This document shows, piece after piece, positions 1-8,225 of a DNA stretch of 64,000 nucleotides; positions within the stretch are counted from its first letter, which is position 1; each line of letters starts with the position of its first letter. Made by a program: the position numbers and the translations under genes. Below the pieces are notes generated by a model. The model saw nothing but the letters and a program-made list of their open reading frames with translations, ran no database searches and was not told the origin of the DNA. Source of the stretch: Sporosarcina sp. P13 (lineage in GTDB: Bacteria; Bacillota; Bacilli; Bacillales_A; Planococcaceae); assembly GCF_002743055.1 (NCBI RefSeq), contig NZ_PDYM01000006.1, positions 62,001 through 126,000 on the forward strand, in the 5' to 3' direction.

Positions 1-364
1 CATAACCTAATATTAAGACACCTAGTACGAAACTAGCAATATGTGCGGGTAGTGAAGTCAAATCAGGCAATAGCCAGTTGAAAAAGTCGATGAATAGACC
101 GATAATCATCATATTTAGCCAAGTGCCCCCTCTAGGCCACTCCTTCAGAATAAGCGATGTAACGATAACGATTAAAAATCCTGTTATAATACTCCAAGAA
201 CCGATCGTCAACCCAATATTTTGGAACAAACCGACGTGTAGTACATCCCAAGGACCGATGCCGAGCCTCTGTCCTTTAATTGTAAGTGATACACCGAGCG
301 ACATGATCATCATTCCGCCAATGAAAAAAATCCATCGCCAAGCTAATAAATTACGCATAAACAT
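1..364 (-). CDS. YczE/YitT-type integral membrane protein (3' end outside window)
   Basis: The minus strand reads MFMRNLLAWRWIFFIGGMIM and continues without a stop to the left edge, about 121 residues. At least four hydrophobic segments are visible, and the stretch GQRLGIGPWDVLHVGL after the first segment resembles the GlxPWDxLxxGl stretch of the YczE/YyaS family of bacterial membrane proteins, whose biochemical role is not well defined. The start is ATG at 364 behind an A/G-rich stretch (AGAAGAAAG); a second ATG at 358 is equally possible. The C-terminus is not seen. Family assignment comes from remembered motif similarity and is fairly firm; function is open. Confidence 0.72.
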   Translation of the reverse strand, partial: MFMRNLLAWRWIFFIGGMMIMSLGVSLTIKGQRLGIGPWDVLHVGLFQNIGLTIGSWSIITGFLIVIVTSLILKEWPRGGTWLNMMIIGLFIDFFNWLLPDLTSLPAHIASFVLGVLILGY

Positions 365-430
365 TCTTCTTTCTTCTAGTTGTCATATTGTCATTGATTC
401 ATTGTAACAGATAAATGTGCGCTTGTTCCG

Positions 431-922
431 TCATTTTTTGACAATGTCCACGAATTGCGCTTTCGTTACAGTAGCTAAATCACTTGGCGCGAGCTTCATC
501 TGCAAACCTACTTTTCCAGCGCTAACGAAGAAATAGTCGAGGGCTTCCGCTTGTTGGTCAATAAATGTCGGCAATTCCTTTTTCATGCCAACGGGTGAAC
601 AACCGCCACGTACGTAACCAGTTTCTTTCATAAGTTCTTTCATAGGCAACATGTCTACATTCTTATGACCGGCAGCTTTTGCGGCCTTTTTTAGATCGAG
701 TTCTTCCGTTACCGGGATGATGAAGACGAGCAATGCTGTTTTACTTGCCATAGCGACTAGTGTTTTATAAACGTTTTCTGGTGGTTCATTCGTTTTTTTC
801 GCTACCGAAACACCGTCATTTTGGCCATCTTCTATCTCGTAACTACGCATTTGATAGGCAATCTTCTCATTTTCAAGGATTCGAATCGCATTGGTTTTAA
901 TGGATTTCTGTTTTTTTACCAC
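431..922 (-). CDS. ybaK: YbaK/EbsC-family Cys-tRNA(Pro) deacylase
   Basis: A 163-residue protein of the YbaK/ProX editing-domain fold. Family members hydrolyse Cys-tRNA(Pro) formed by prolyl-tRNA synthetase and act as stand-alone cytosolic proofreading enzymes. Family hallmarks seen are the PPENVYKTLV segment with its conserved lysine (about residues 48-57) and GGCSPVGMKK near residues 106-115, the counterpart of the GG-SPxG motif. Length is typical. The start is GTG at 922, preceded by AGGGG at nine bases. The gene is monocistronic as far as can be seen, with no strong hairpin between its stop and the gene cut by the left edge. Confidence 0.88.
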   Translation of the reverse strand: MVKKQKSIKTNAIRILENEKIAYQMRSYEIEDGQNDGVSVAKKTNEPPENVYKTLVAMASKTALLVFIIPVTEELDLKKAAKAAGHKNVDMLPMKELMKETGYVRGGCSPVGMKKELPTFIDQQAEALDYFFVSAGKVGLQMKLAPSDLATVTKAQFVDIVKK

Positions 923-970
923 TCTTCTATTCCCCTTCCCTTCTAAATTTAGTTGTTCTTATTATACAGT

Positions 971-1001
971 AAAAAGCCCATTTCACTGGAGGAAACGGAC
1001 T
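971..1001 (-). terminator. Intrinsic terminator behind a 54-codon ORF
   Basis: On the minus strand AGTCCGTTTC (1001-992) pairs along its full 10 bp, with three G-U pairs, with GAAATGGGCT (984-975). The loop is 7 nt and is followed by TTTTT. It lies 39 bp downstream of the small ORF at 1040-1204 and upstream of ybaK, so it would end a transcript covering that small ORF. Confidence 0.7.
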
Positions 1002-1039
1002 TTATATGGCGAAGCTCATGGATGAACTATAGTCTCTAA

Positions 1040-1204
1040 TTAGACGCTGACGTTCATTTGAGGCCATTCGATTTGGTATTGGTTATTTTTCGCCTGACTC
1101 TGAATGGCATAAGCGGAAAATGCATTGCTGTAATATGTTTGCATACGATTCGTTGCACGCGCTTTTGAGGAATCAACTGGTGTAATAGCTGTGCGGGATG
1201 ACAT
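1040..1204 (-). CDS. Possible small protein, 54 aa, or gene remnant
   Basis: The minus strand encodes 54 residues from ATG 1204 to TAA 1040, starting MSSRTAITPVDSSKARATNR and ending in PQMNVSV. I do not recognise it. The composition is hydrophilic, with no membrane segment or lipobox. The only good ribosome binding site (AAAGGAGA) lies about 25 bases upstream of the ATG. The frame is open from there (RIYKTIREYM...) but offers no ATG, GTG or TTG closer to it, so the ORF may be the 3' remnant of a longer gene. A terminator at 971-1001 fits its 3' end. It may be a real small gene or a decaying one; confidence is low. Confidence 0.35.
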   Translation of the reverse strand: MSSRTAITPVDSSKARATNRMQTYYSNAFSAYAIQSQAKNNQYQIEWPQMNVSV

Positions 1205-1337
1205 ATATTCGCGAATCGTTTTGTAGATTCTCCTTTATATCCTTTTACCTATACAACTTCCGCTTTATTCAAATTCGCTTCATATTGTGTGTACCATTAA
1301 TACCCGTTTCTATCAATTCGCAAACATTGTCTAGATG

Positions 1338-1377
1338 AAAAAGCACGCCAGACGATACGTGCTGTCTGACGTGCTTT
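1338..1377 (-). terminator. Intrinsic terminator of the antiporter gene
   Basis: The minus-strand hairpin AAGCACGTCAGAC / GTCTGGCGTGCTT with an 11-nt loop is followed by TTT. It starts six bases after the stop of the antiporter gene at 1383. Confidence 0.9.
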
Positions 1378-1382
1378 CTGTA

Positions 1383-3311
1383 CTACTCTTTAATTTTAGG
1401 TGGCGTTTCACCAGGAATTTCCGGCTTTTCATTGGGCGGATCTTCTAAAAATTTAGTTTCAATTACTTCTTTTTTAATTGCCATCTTACCGCCTATTTCC
1501 TCTAAGCGATCTATCGTCCGTTCAATCGTTTTATTTAGCGTGGATAGCGCAACAATCGTATCACCCGTTTGTGCTTGGAGCTCTTTCTCTGCTGTGTAGA
1601 ATTCCATATCACCGTTTTCACGCAGGATATAGAGTAGCACAGATTGATCATCCCGTTCCCGTAAATATTGCGTATAACTGTACTGCTTCGTTAGCAATGT
1701 TTTACGGAAGACGTATCCAGAATTGATGCGTTCCTCCAATTCATTAATCGACAAGTTCGGTGTGAATAAAATCTGCCCAGTCGTCAAATTAATTTGATGA
1801 TCTTTCCCTCGCTTATGCGGAGACGTCTGGAACAGTAAATCCCGTCCTAGATCCGGTGTAAAATCTGCACATACATGCGAGTTATACGTATCCATTTTGG
1901 TCATTGCTACGATATAGCGGTAAGGCGTCAAGTCTAGGTGATAGCCCGTATGCTCAGATAAAATATCACCCATATATGAAGGGATTCCGAGCTTCCGTGC
2001 GTTCGATAGTCCGCCCCATGAATCATCGATAATCAGCACTTTATGCCCCGCTTCAGTAATAGACTTCGCGAATTCCGCCACAAAACGTGAGCTACCAATC
2101 AGTACGACACCTGATTCTTCCGGAGTCGTCAAATTTAGTTTCTTCGCCAGCCAACCGATTGAAAAGCCATGCACAACAACGGTAGAAAATACAAGCGCAA
2201 ACGTTAGCGCAGTTAACAGTTCAGCATCTTTATAGCCCGTTTCTAGTAAGATCGTCGCAAAGTATCCAGATACCGTCAGCGCGACGATTCCGCGTGGAGC
2301 AATCCAACCGATTAACGTCTTTTCTTTCACCGTCAAATCCGTTCCAATAGTTGATATCCAAATGGACAATGGTCGGACGATAAACAGCATCGCCAGAACA
2401 TACATAATAATTTTAGGATTTAAAATTTCAATTAATATATGCCGATCAAGAGATGCGGTTAACATAACGAATATCCCCGAAATTAACAACACAGAAATAT
2501 TCTCCTTGAAATGACGGATATCCTGTAATGTCGTCAGTCGCATATTAGCCATCGTCATCCCCATCGCGGTAACTGCTAGCAACCCTGTTTCGTGCATAAT
2601 TTCATCTGACAAAACGAAAACGAATAACACTACTCCAAATAATATCGGCGCTTTCAGATATTCAGGGATTTTTCCTTTTTCAAATGCATTCCCCAAAATG
2701 CGGCTCGCTCCCCATCCTAGCAAGACCGAGAACAACGAAGCACCAACGAATAACGTCATCGTCTTCACCGTTACTTCGTCATTGATAAATTTTATAACTT
2801 CAAAAGCAAATACCGCAAGCAACGCGCCGAACGGATCAACGACAATTCCTTCCCATTTTAAAATTGCTGCAGGGCGCGGTTTCAATCGAGCTTGCCGCAG
2901 TAACGGTAAAATAACCGTTGGACCCGTGACGATAAACAAGCCCCCAATAATGAATGCTACTTCCCATGACAATCCCGCAATATAATGCGCTGCGAGAGAA
3001 CCTGCAATCCAAGCGATAAACGCACCAATCGTTACAATACGTGCAACCGGTCGCCCAAACCCTTTAATTTCTTTAAAATCGAGATTCAAACTTCCTTCAA
3101 ATAATATAATAGCAACTGCAAATGTAATAATCGGCCCAAATAAATCCCCCATTGATTGTTGCGGATTAATCAATCCAAAAATCGGACCGACGAGTAAACC
3201 GGCAATCGCCATCACGACAATCGCGGGCATTCTTGTACGCCATGCCACCCACTGCGATCCTACCCCAATTAATACGACCAACATTAAATCCATCACTAAC
3301 GAATTAAACAT
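1383..3311 (-). CDS. CPA1-type cation:proton antiporter with TrkA-N/TrkA-C domain
   Basis: A 642-residue membrane protein. Roughly residues 1-390 form a 12-13 segment Na+(K+)/H+ exchanger domain, with the GPTVILPLLR and WEGIVVDPFGA stretches in the places where NhaP-type exchangers carry their ion-binding motifs. A cytosolic nucleotide-binding domain starts near residue 395 (GVVLIGSSRFVAEFAKSI, a Rossmann-like TrkA-N) and is followed by a TrkA-C-like tail. Proteins of this layout export Na+ or K+ in exchange for protons and sense NAD(H) or c-di-AMP through the tail; the ion cannot be read from the sequence. I place the start at ATG 3311 because GGAGGGG lies eight bases upstream; an in-frame upstream ATG at 3365 lacks such a site. 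Confidence 0.88.
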   Translation of the reverse strand: MFNSLVMDLMLVVLIGVGSQWVAWRTRMPAIVVMAIAGLLVGPIFGLINPQQSMGDLFGPIITFAVAIILFEGSLNLDFKEIKGFGRPVARIVTIGAFIAWIAGSLAAHYIAGLSWEVAFIIGGLFIVTGPTVILPLLRQARLKPRPAAILKWEGIVVDPFGALLAVFAFEVIKFINDEVTVKTMTLFVGASLFSVLLGWGASRILGNAFEKGKIPEYLKAPILFGVVLFVFVLSDEIMHETGLLAVTAMGMTMANMRLTTLQDIRHFKENISVLLISGIFVMLTASLDRHILIEILNPKIIMYVLAMLFIVRPLSIWISTIGTDLTVKEKTLIGWIAPRGIVALTVSGYFATILLETGYKDAELLTALTFALVFSTVVVHGFSIGWLAKKLNLTTPEESGVVLIGSSRFVAEFAKSITEAGHKVLIIDDSWGGLSNARKLGIPSYMGDILSEHTGYHLDLTPYRYIVAMTKMDTYNSHVCADFTPDLGRDLLFQTSPHKRGKDHQINLTTGQILFTPNLSINELEERINSGYVFRKTLLTKQYSYTQYLRERDDQSVLLYILRENGDMEFYTAEKELQAQTGDTIVALSTLNKTIERTIDRLEEIGGKMAIKKEVIETKFLEDPPNEKPEIPGETPPKIKE

Positions 3312-3423
3312 GTGATTCCCCTCCTTCCATCGTATACGCTCAATTCTTCTATACTCGCCTTTCATTGTAATAAACTATTCCCCTTTTTCATAGGGTAAGA
3401 GGAACGAAGCAGGTTCAGAAAGG

Positions 3424-4482
3424 GTGGTTCCAATCGAACAACAAGCCAAAAAAACAATTGTGATGTATCTCTCAATAACTGACGGAAAAGGAAGTTATCC
3501 TCTACGACGTGCAACGCTATTAGCAAATAAATTGAAAACAGAAGCGGAGATCATTTTCTTACATGATCCAGAAACACTTGCCCCTACTACGGATTTTACA
3601 TGTTATGAGATTGAAGGGCCATCTTCTCTCATCCAATTAGTTACGCGTCTTCAGCCTGACTTATTAATACGCGATAGCGGTTCTAGCTATAAAGACGAAA
3701 TGGCCAAGCTACAAGAGCTGGTACCGAGTATTTTGCATTTTGATGATTTCGGTGAAGGTGGCCAGCAAGCGGATTGGGTCATCCAAACACTATATGCAGA
3801 CACCCACGAACCACTTCCTAACCATTACATTGCTGGCTTTGAGACGTTTGTGGTCGACAGCTCCTTACAATCGTTCCGTCAAGCAGGTTTAAAGGATAAG
3901 CCTTTTTCACACTCACCTCATTTGGTCATTTCATTTGGTGATGAAGATCCCGGTAATTTAACGTTTCGTGCGATGAGACATATTAAGCAACTACAAATTC
4001 CTTTAGCCGTTTCTGTTGTCATTGGCCCTAATTATGCGCATGATGTAAGCGAGATTCAACTGATGGCGTTAAGTCGTAGGAACACGAAAGTTCTTCGCGC
4101 ACCTACCGATCGATTGGCACTCTTCGCACAAGCGGATATGATTTTATGTGATGCTGCTTATACACCATATGAAGTGGCCATAATTGGTGTTCCTTGTATT
4201 GTACTTGCCCAAAATGAGTTCGAATCAAACTTAGGTTTCCCGACAGAATCAAACGGCTTCACCCACCTCGGTCTTGGACGCAAAGTGACGCAGTCGAATT
4301 TATTGAATGCAATTATGGAACCTTTATTGCATGAGGCGCGTAAGGAACGTGCGATTAAGCGGCAACTGAAGTTACAGGTCGGTTCAAGCGAGGAAAAGGT
4401 TTTGGAAGTGATTCATTATTTGCTCGAATTTCCGAAACGTAAACCGACGGGATATGTTACACTTAGGGAAAATCGCAGATAG
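3424..4482 (+). CDS. PseG/SpsG-like nucleotide-sugar hydrolase or glycosyltransferase homologue
   Basis: A 352-residue protein with two Rossmann-like halves as in GT-B enzymes. The middle stretch HLVISFGDEDPGNLTFRAM matches the LVtFGGsDPxNlT motif of PseG (UDP-diacetamido-trideoxy-altropyranose hydrolase) and of the spore coat polysaccharide protein SpsG. The N-terminal GxGHxxR motif that carries the PseG catalytic histidine reads GKGSYPLRR here, so that histidine seems absent and the substrate or reaction may differ. The start is GTG 3424 with a modest site (AGCAGG at ten bases); an ATG at 3463 is the alternative. The small gene at 4495 follows after 12 bp and is probably cotranscribed. No other pseudaminic acid or sps genes are nearby. 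Confidence 0.65.
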   Translation: MVPIEQQAKKTIVMYLSITDGKGSYPLRRATLLANKLKTEAEIIFLHDPETLAPTTDFTCYEIEGPSSLIQLVTRLQPDLLIRDSGSSYKDEMAKLQELVPSILHFDDFGEGGQQADWVIQTLYADTHEPLPNHYIAGFETFVVDSSLQSFRQAGLKDKPFSHSPHLVISFGDEDPGNLTFRAMRHIKQLQIPLAVSVVIGPNYAHDVSEIQLMALSRRNTKVLRAPTDRLALFAQADMILCDAAYTPYEVAIIGVPCIVLAQNEFESNLGFPTESNGFTHLGLGRKVTQSNLLNAIMEPLLHEARKERAIKRQLKLQVGSSEEKVLEVIHYLLEFPKRKPTGYVTLRENRR

Positions 4483-4494
4483 GGGTTTTCTTGA

Positions 4495-4683
4495 ATGAAT
4501 AAGGATCAATTGGAACAAGAAATTTTACAGTTGAAGATGGATTATATTAGTTTGCAGGGCGATATGGAGAAGTTGGAGTCTATGGGTCATAATAAGATGA
4601 TTGAAAATGCTGAGCGTCGGTTGGCTGGTATGGAGGAACGTTTGGCTGATTTGAATAAGCAGTTGGCGGCGGTATCTGAATAA
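4495..4683 (+). CDS. Small coiled-coil protein, SE1832-like
   Basis: A 62-residue, highly charged, fully helical-looking protein (MNKDQLEQEILQLKMDYISL...) with heptad-spaced Leu/Met typical of a short coiled coil. It resembles the small SE1832-type proteins of Bacillales, which have no known function; that assignment is from memory. AGGGG lies ten bases before the ATG. It follows the PseG-like gene closely. Downstream there is only the A-B-B repeat block. Confidence 0.65.
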   Translation: MNKDQLEQEILQLKMDYISLQGDMEKLESMGHNKMIENAERRLAGMEERLADLNKQLAAVSE

Positions 4684-4770
4684 TGAATGAAGCGACCTTT
4701 ATCGATTATGATGGAGGTCATTTTTTTCGTTGCTGGACACTTGTAGGCTTTGTACATAGGAAAACCAGTT

Positions 4771-6020
4771 TGTGTTGGGGCGTTGCTCGATTTTTTTATG
4801 GTACTGAAGTTTGTACAGGTCAGCTTTCTATCACCGCTTCGGCACGTGGGGGATTGCCTCCCGCCAGGAGCCAACAAGCGAAGGGCGCGCTAGTTGTCTC
4901 CTGGCTTCGGCTGACCCCGCAGTTGTGCCTACGCTTTTGAGTACAGTGTAGTTTTAGCAGGTTTTGGTACTTAGTTAAATTCGCTTTTAGACTTCAAAGT
5001 ACTATGCTACTTACTTTCCCTCATTAAACGTAGGCGCCTTACAAGCGGTAGGCGAAGCAATAAGACAGAGAGGTGCTCTTCCTTTCTGGCTTATTGCGTG
5101 AGCCATCCGCCAGCGCCGAAGTGAGTACAGTGATGATCACTTCTTTACATACAGAAGCGGATTCAAGTGGCTAGAACTTACTGAAACCCTTACTAACTTC
5201 AACGTACTATCACTTACTTCCACTCACAAAACGTAGGCGCCTTACAAGCGGTAGGCGGAGCAATAAGACGGATAGGCGCCCTTCCTATCTGGCTTATTGC
5301 GGGAGCCATCCGCCAGCGCCGAAGTGGGTACAGCGATGATTACTTAACAAAATTCAGAAGCGTATTGAAGTGTCTAGAACTTACAGAATCCCTTACTAAC
5401 TTTTTCAATACTGAAGTTAGTAAAGGTCAGCTTTCTATCACCGCTTTGGCACGTGGGGGATTGCCTCCCACAAAGAGCCATCTAGCGAAAGTTCACGCTA
5501 GTTGTCTCTTTGTTTCGGCTGACCCCGCAGTTGTGCCTACGCTTTTTGAGTACAAGGTAGTTTTAGTAGGTTTTAGTAGGCTTTGGTACATAGTAAACTC
5601 ACTTTTAGACTTTAAAGTACTATGCCACTTACTTCCACTCACAAAACGAAGGCGCCTTACAAGCGGTAGGCGGAGCGATAAGACAGAGAGGCGCCCTTCC
5701 TATCTGGCTTATTGCGGGAGCCATCCGCCAGCGCCGAAGGGAGTACAGTGATGATTACTTCTTTACATACAGAAGCGGATTCAAGTGGCTAGAACTTACT
5801 GAAACCCTTACTAACTTCAACGTACTATCACTTACTTCCACTCACAAAACGTAGGCGCCTTACAAGCGGTAGGCGGAGCGATAAGACAGAGAGGCGCTCT
5901 TCCTTTCTGGCTTATTGCGTGAGCCATCCGCCAGCGCCGAAGGGAGTACAGTGATGATTACTTAACAAAATTCAGAAGCGGATCGAAGTGTCTAGAAATT
6001 ACTGAATTCCTTACTAATTT
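4771..6020 (+). repeat. Composite structured repeat A-B-B, two tandem units
   Basis: A gene-free block made of two roughly 605-bp units in the order A-B-B, A-B-B. Element A (cores 4818-4916 and 5425-5524) is a long hairpin: outer arms GGTCAGC/GCTGACC, inner arms GCCAGGAG/CTCCTGGC in the first copy but ACAAAGAG/CTCTTTGT in the second. Element B (about 5029-5120, 5234-5321, 5649-5737, 5852-5940) starts at GTAGGCGCC or GAAGGCGCC and has the stem AATAAG...CTTATT around a second stem (CAGAGAGG/CCTTTCTG or CGGATAGG/CCTATCTG), closing with CCATCCGCCAGCGCC. Short linkers such as CTTACTAACTTCAACGTACT separate them. Short ORFs within it have no homology or ribosome binding site. It is probably a non-coding repetitive element; its mobility and function are unknown. 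Confidence 0.85.
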
Positions 6021-6050
6021 CAACATCCATACTTCTTTTATTTCCATAGC

Positions 6051-6074
6051 AAAAAAGCCCACGCGAGGTGAGCT
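6051..6074 (-). terminator. Intrinsic terminator of the ECF sigma gene
   Basis: The minus-strand stem AGCTCAC/GTGGGCT (one G-U pair, 5-nt loop) is followed by TTTTTT and begins at the stop codon of the sigma gene. Confidence 0.85.
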
Positions 6075-6619
6075 TAGGCCATGACGTATTCTTGTGCCGC
6101 TTGGTCTTGTACTAGTAACTCCTTCAAATACTTCTTCGCGCGGAAAAGGCGTGACTTGACTGTACCGATTGATACACTCATCAAACTAGCAATCTCCACT
6201 AACGAATATTGATTCACGTAGAAATACTCGATTGTCTTACGATAAATGCCGTCTAGCTCACCGATTTTCTCCTGAACGAGCGACTGGATATCGTTTTGTT
6301 CAACCAATTCCACAGGCGTTTTTGCATTACTGGGAACCAGATCTAAAATCGGAACGTCTAATGTATCAGGTTGATTCATCACGTATTGGCTGTTACGAAC
6401 ATTTTTACGGTAACGATCGCGGAAAGTGTTCATACAAATCGTAGTTAACCAAGCTTTCATACGATTGACCCCGCTCATTTCGCCACTGTAGCGAACTACT
6501 TTCACCCAGACATCTTGCATAAGATCTTCTGCTTCTTCTTTATTTCGAGTCAATTTAAGACATAAATGATATAGGTAACGGCCATACTCTTCATATAATG
6601 CGTTTAAGTCAGTATTCAT
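6074..6619 (-). CDS. ECF-type RNA polymerase sigma factor
   Basis: A 181-residue sigma-70 family protein with only regions 2 and 4. Region 2 is near residues 8-75 (YLYHLCLKLTRNKEEAEDLMQD, then MKAWLTTICMNTFRDRYRK). Region 4 is near 110-170, with the helix-turn-helix SLVEIASLMSVSIGTVKSRL. It would direct RNA polymerase to a small regulon. There is no anti-sigma gene beside it, unlike most ECF factors: its downstream side is the A-B-B repeat block and its upstream neighbour is a CNNM protein. GGAGG lies nine bases before ATG 6619. A perfect 26-bp palindrome 78 bp upstream may be an operator. Confidence 0.9.
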   Translation of the reverse strand: MNTDLNALYEEYGRYLYHLCLKLTRNKEEAEDLMQDVWVKVVRYSGEMSGVNRMKAWLTTICMNTFRDRYRKNVRNSQYVMNQPDTLDVPILDLVPSNAKTPVELVEQNDIQSLVQEKIGELDGIYRKTIEYFYVNQYSLVEIASLMSVSIGTVKSRLFRAKKYLKELLVQDQAAQEYVMA

Positions 6620-6696
6620 TATAGGTAACCTCCATTAGTAACTGTTACCCTTATTATGAACGACACATTCATTACAAACTATCGGTTTCTCTTTCA

Positions 6697-6722
6697 GTAA
6701 CCTTACATTTATGTAAGGTTAC
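6697..6722. promoter_or_regulatory. Perfect 26-bp palindrome upstream of the sigma gene
   Basis: The half-site GTAACCTTACAT is followed by TT and its exact complement. It lies ten bases past the stop of the CNNM gene and about 78 bp before the sigma gene, both on the minus strand. No U-run follows on either strand, so it looks more like a protein-binding operator than a terminator, although an mRNA-end hairpin for the CNNM gene is possible. Confidence 0.55.
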
Positions 6723-6732
6723 TTGACATGTT

Positions 6733-7983
6733 CTATGCTTCAATCGCCTCTTCTTGCTCCTGCTGTTTTGTAATTTTCAGACGTAAAATTCGCGTTCTAT
6801 CCATCTCTTCAATTTCAAACAACAATGAATTATACACGAACCATTCGCCTTCTTCGGGGATATGACCTATTTCCTGGAAAACGAATCCACCAATCGTGTC
6901 GTGGTCAGTTGGCAAATTAATATCTAATAACTCAATGACATCTTCAATTTCCAGACGTCCCTGACAAACTAAAAGATTTTCATCCTTTTCAAAAACCATC
7001 GACTCTTCTGCAACATCCGTTTCATCTTCTATATCTTGCCCAATCATTTCTTCAATAATATCTTCCTGCGTAACAATACCGAGCGTTCCACCGTATTCAT
7101 CCAACACAATCGCCATATGCTTTTTCTGCGCTAGCATGCGTTTAAATACCAATTCTACACTCGCTGTCTGTACAACAAATAATGGTTGCGTATCAATCAC
7201 TTCCGAAAACTTTCGCTTTGGATACATTGACCACTCGATTAACATTTTCGAATAAAAAATACCGACTACCTTGTCAATACTTTCCTCATACACTGGATAA
7301 CGTGTGTAAAAGTACTGTAATACCACGTCCCGCACTTCCTCATATGTGGAATCCATTGACAACGAAATAATATCCGTACGATGTGTTTCCATGACATCCA
7401 TTACGTCTTTTTCTCTAAAGTCCAAAACACCCTTTAAACGAATCGACTCGTCTTGGCCAAACGTACCTTCAGTTGATGCGATGTCTACCATAGAACGTAC
7501 ATCTTCCTTAGTAAGCGTCGCTTCCGTTACAGCCCCTTTTGAAATCAATCGAACAAAGAAGTTTGTAAACAATGCCAAAATAGCGGTTAACGGAATGAGT
7601 AATTTAACAAGCACATTAATTGGTGGTGCCACGATATAAGCAATCCGATCTGCGAAAGTAGCTGCTATCGTTTTGGGTAATACTTCACCAAATATAATTA
7701 AAATGACCGTCAATATTCCTGTTAGTAATCCAATGCTTAACCCTTTATCAATCGCAATCATCGTCACGATGGTCGGCATTAAAATATTTACGATATTATT
7801 GCCAATTAATATGGCCGTAATCATTCGATCCGGCTTCGATAGTAATTTTCGTAACTTAATCGACTTCAGGTCCCCTTGATCTGCACGTAGCTGAACCTTC
7901 ATGCGATTCACGGCAGTTAAAGCTGTTTCACTTCCCGATAAAAAAAAGGACAAAAATAAACAAAGTCCTAATGCAATAAACAA
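6733..7983 (-). CDS. CNNM/CorC (HlyC) family membrane protein with CBS pair
   Basis: A 416-residue protein with the standard order of this family. A DUF21/CNNM transmembrane domain (about residues 1-170, with the FFLSGSETALTAVNRMK signature) is followed by a CBS pair (about 190-310) and a C-terminal CorC_HlyC domain (about 325-400, DHDTIGGFV). Family members are linked to Mg2+ or Co2+ efflux and homeostasis; haemolysin is a historic misnomer. I place the start at TTG 7983 because GGGGGAG lies six bases before it; an upstream in-frame TTG at 8022 has no such site. The gene is probably transcribed alone. Confidence 0.87.
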   Translation of the reverse strand: MFIALGLCLFLSFFLSGSETALTAVNRMKVQLRADQGDLKSIKLRKLLSKPDRMITAILIGNNIVNILMPTIVTMIAIDKGLSIGLLTGILTVILIIFGEVLPKTIAATFADRIAYIVAPPINVLVKLLIPLTAILALFTNFFVRLISKGAVTEATLTKEDVRSMVDIASTEGTFGQDESIRLKGVLDFREKDVMDVMETHRTDIISLSMDSTYEEVRDVVLQYFYTRYPVYEESIDKVVGIFYSKMLIEWSMYPKRKFSEVIDTQPLFVVQTASVELVFKRMLAQKKHMAIVLDEYGGTLGIVTQEDIIEEMIGQDIEDETDVAEESMVFEKDENLLVCQGRLEIEDVIELLDINLPTDHDTIGGFVFQEIGHIPEEGEWFVYNSLLFEIEEMDRTRILRLKITKQQEQEEAIEA

Positions 7984-8225
7984 TTGCGTCTCCCCCAGCG
8001 TTTCTTGTGTATTTTTAATCAAGAATCATAAAAATTTTCTCAAAATCCACGTTTTCTAATTCAATTAGTATAACACAAATATATGTGTATCCGTTAATTT
8101 CAGATGTACGTTTATAGTAAGTTTCACAAAGTGACTCCCCTCTTCATAAGCGACTAAACCTTATAAAATCTAGAAATTCTGCTATACTGTGGGAAAGAAA
8201 AAGTCTAAAGAAAAGAGGGTTTCAG

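Noticed and set aside
78-407. A 109-codon plus-strand frame at the left edge
   Set aside because: It is antisense to the better supported YczE-like membrane protein gene on the minus strand and looks like a shadow frame.
4683-4940. Coding extension of the small coiled-coil gene
   Set aside because: The frame beginning at its stop codon has no ribosome binding site and runs into the repeat block.
4683-5751. Open frames of 85 and 128 codons within the A-B-B block
   Set aside because: They run through hairpin arms, have no ribosome binding site, and the corresponding frames are not kept in the other copies.
4771-6020. Insertion sequence
   Set aside because: No transposase-like reading frame and no clear terminal inverted repeats or target duplication could be seen; only a non-autonomous element remains possible.
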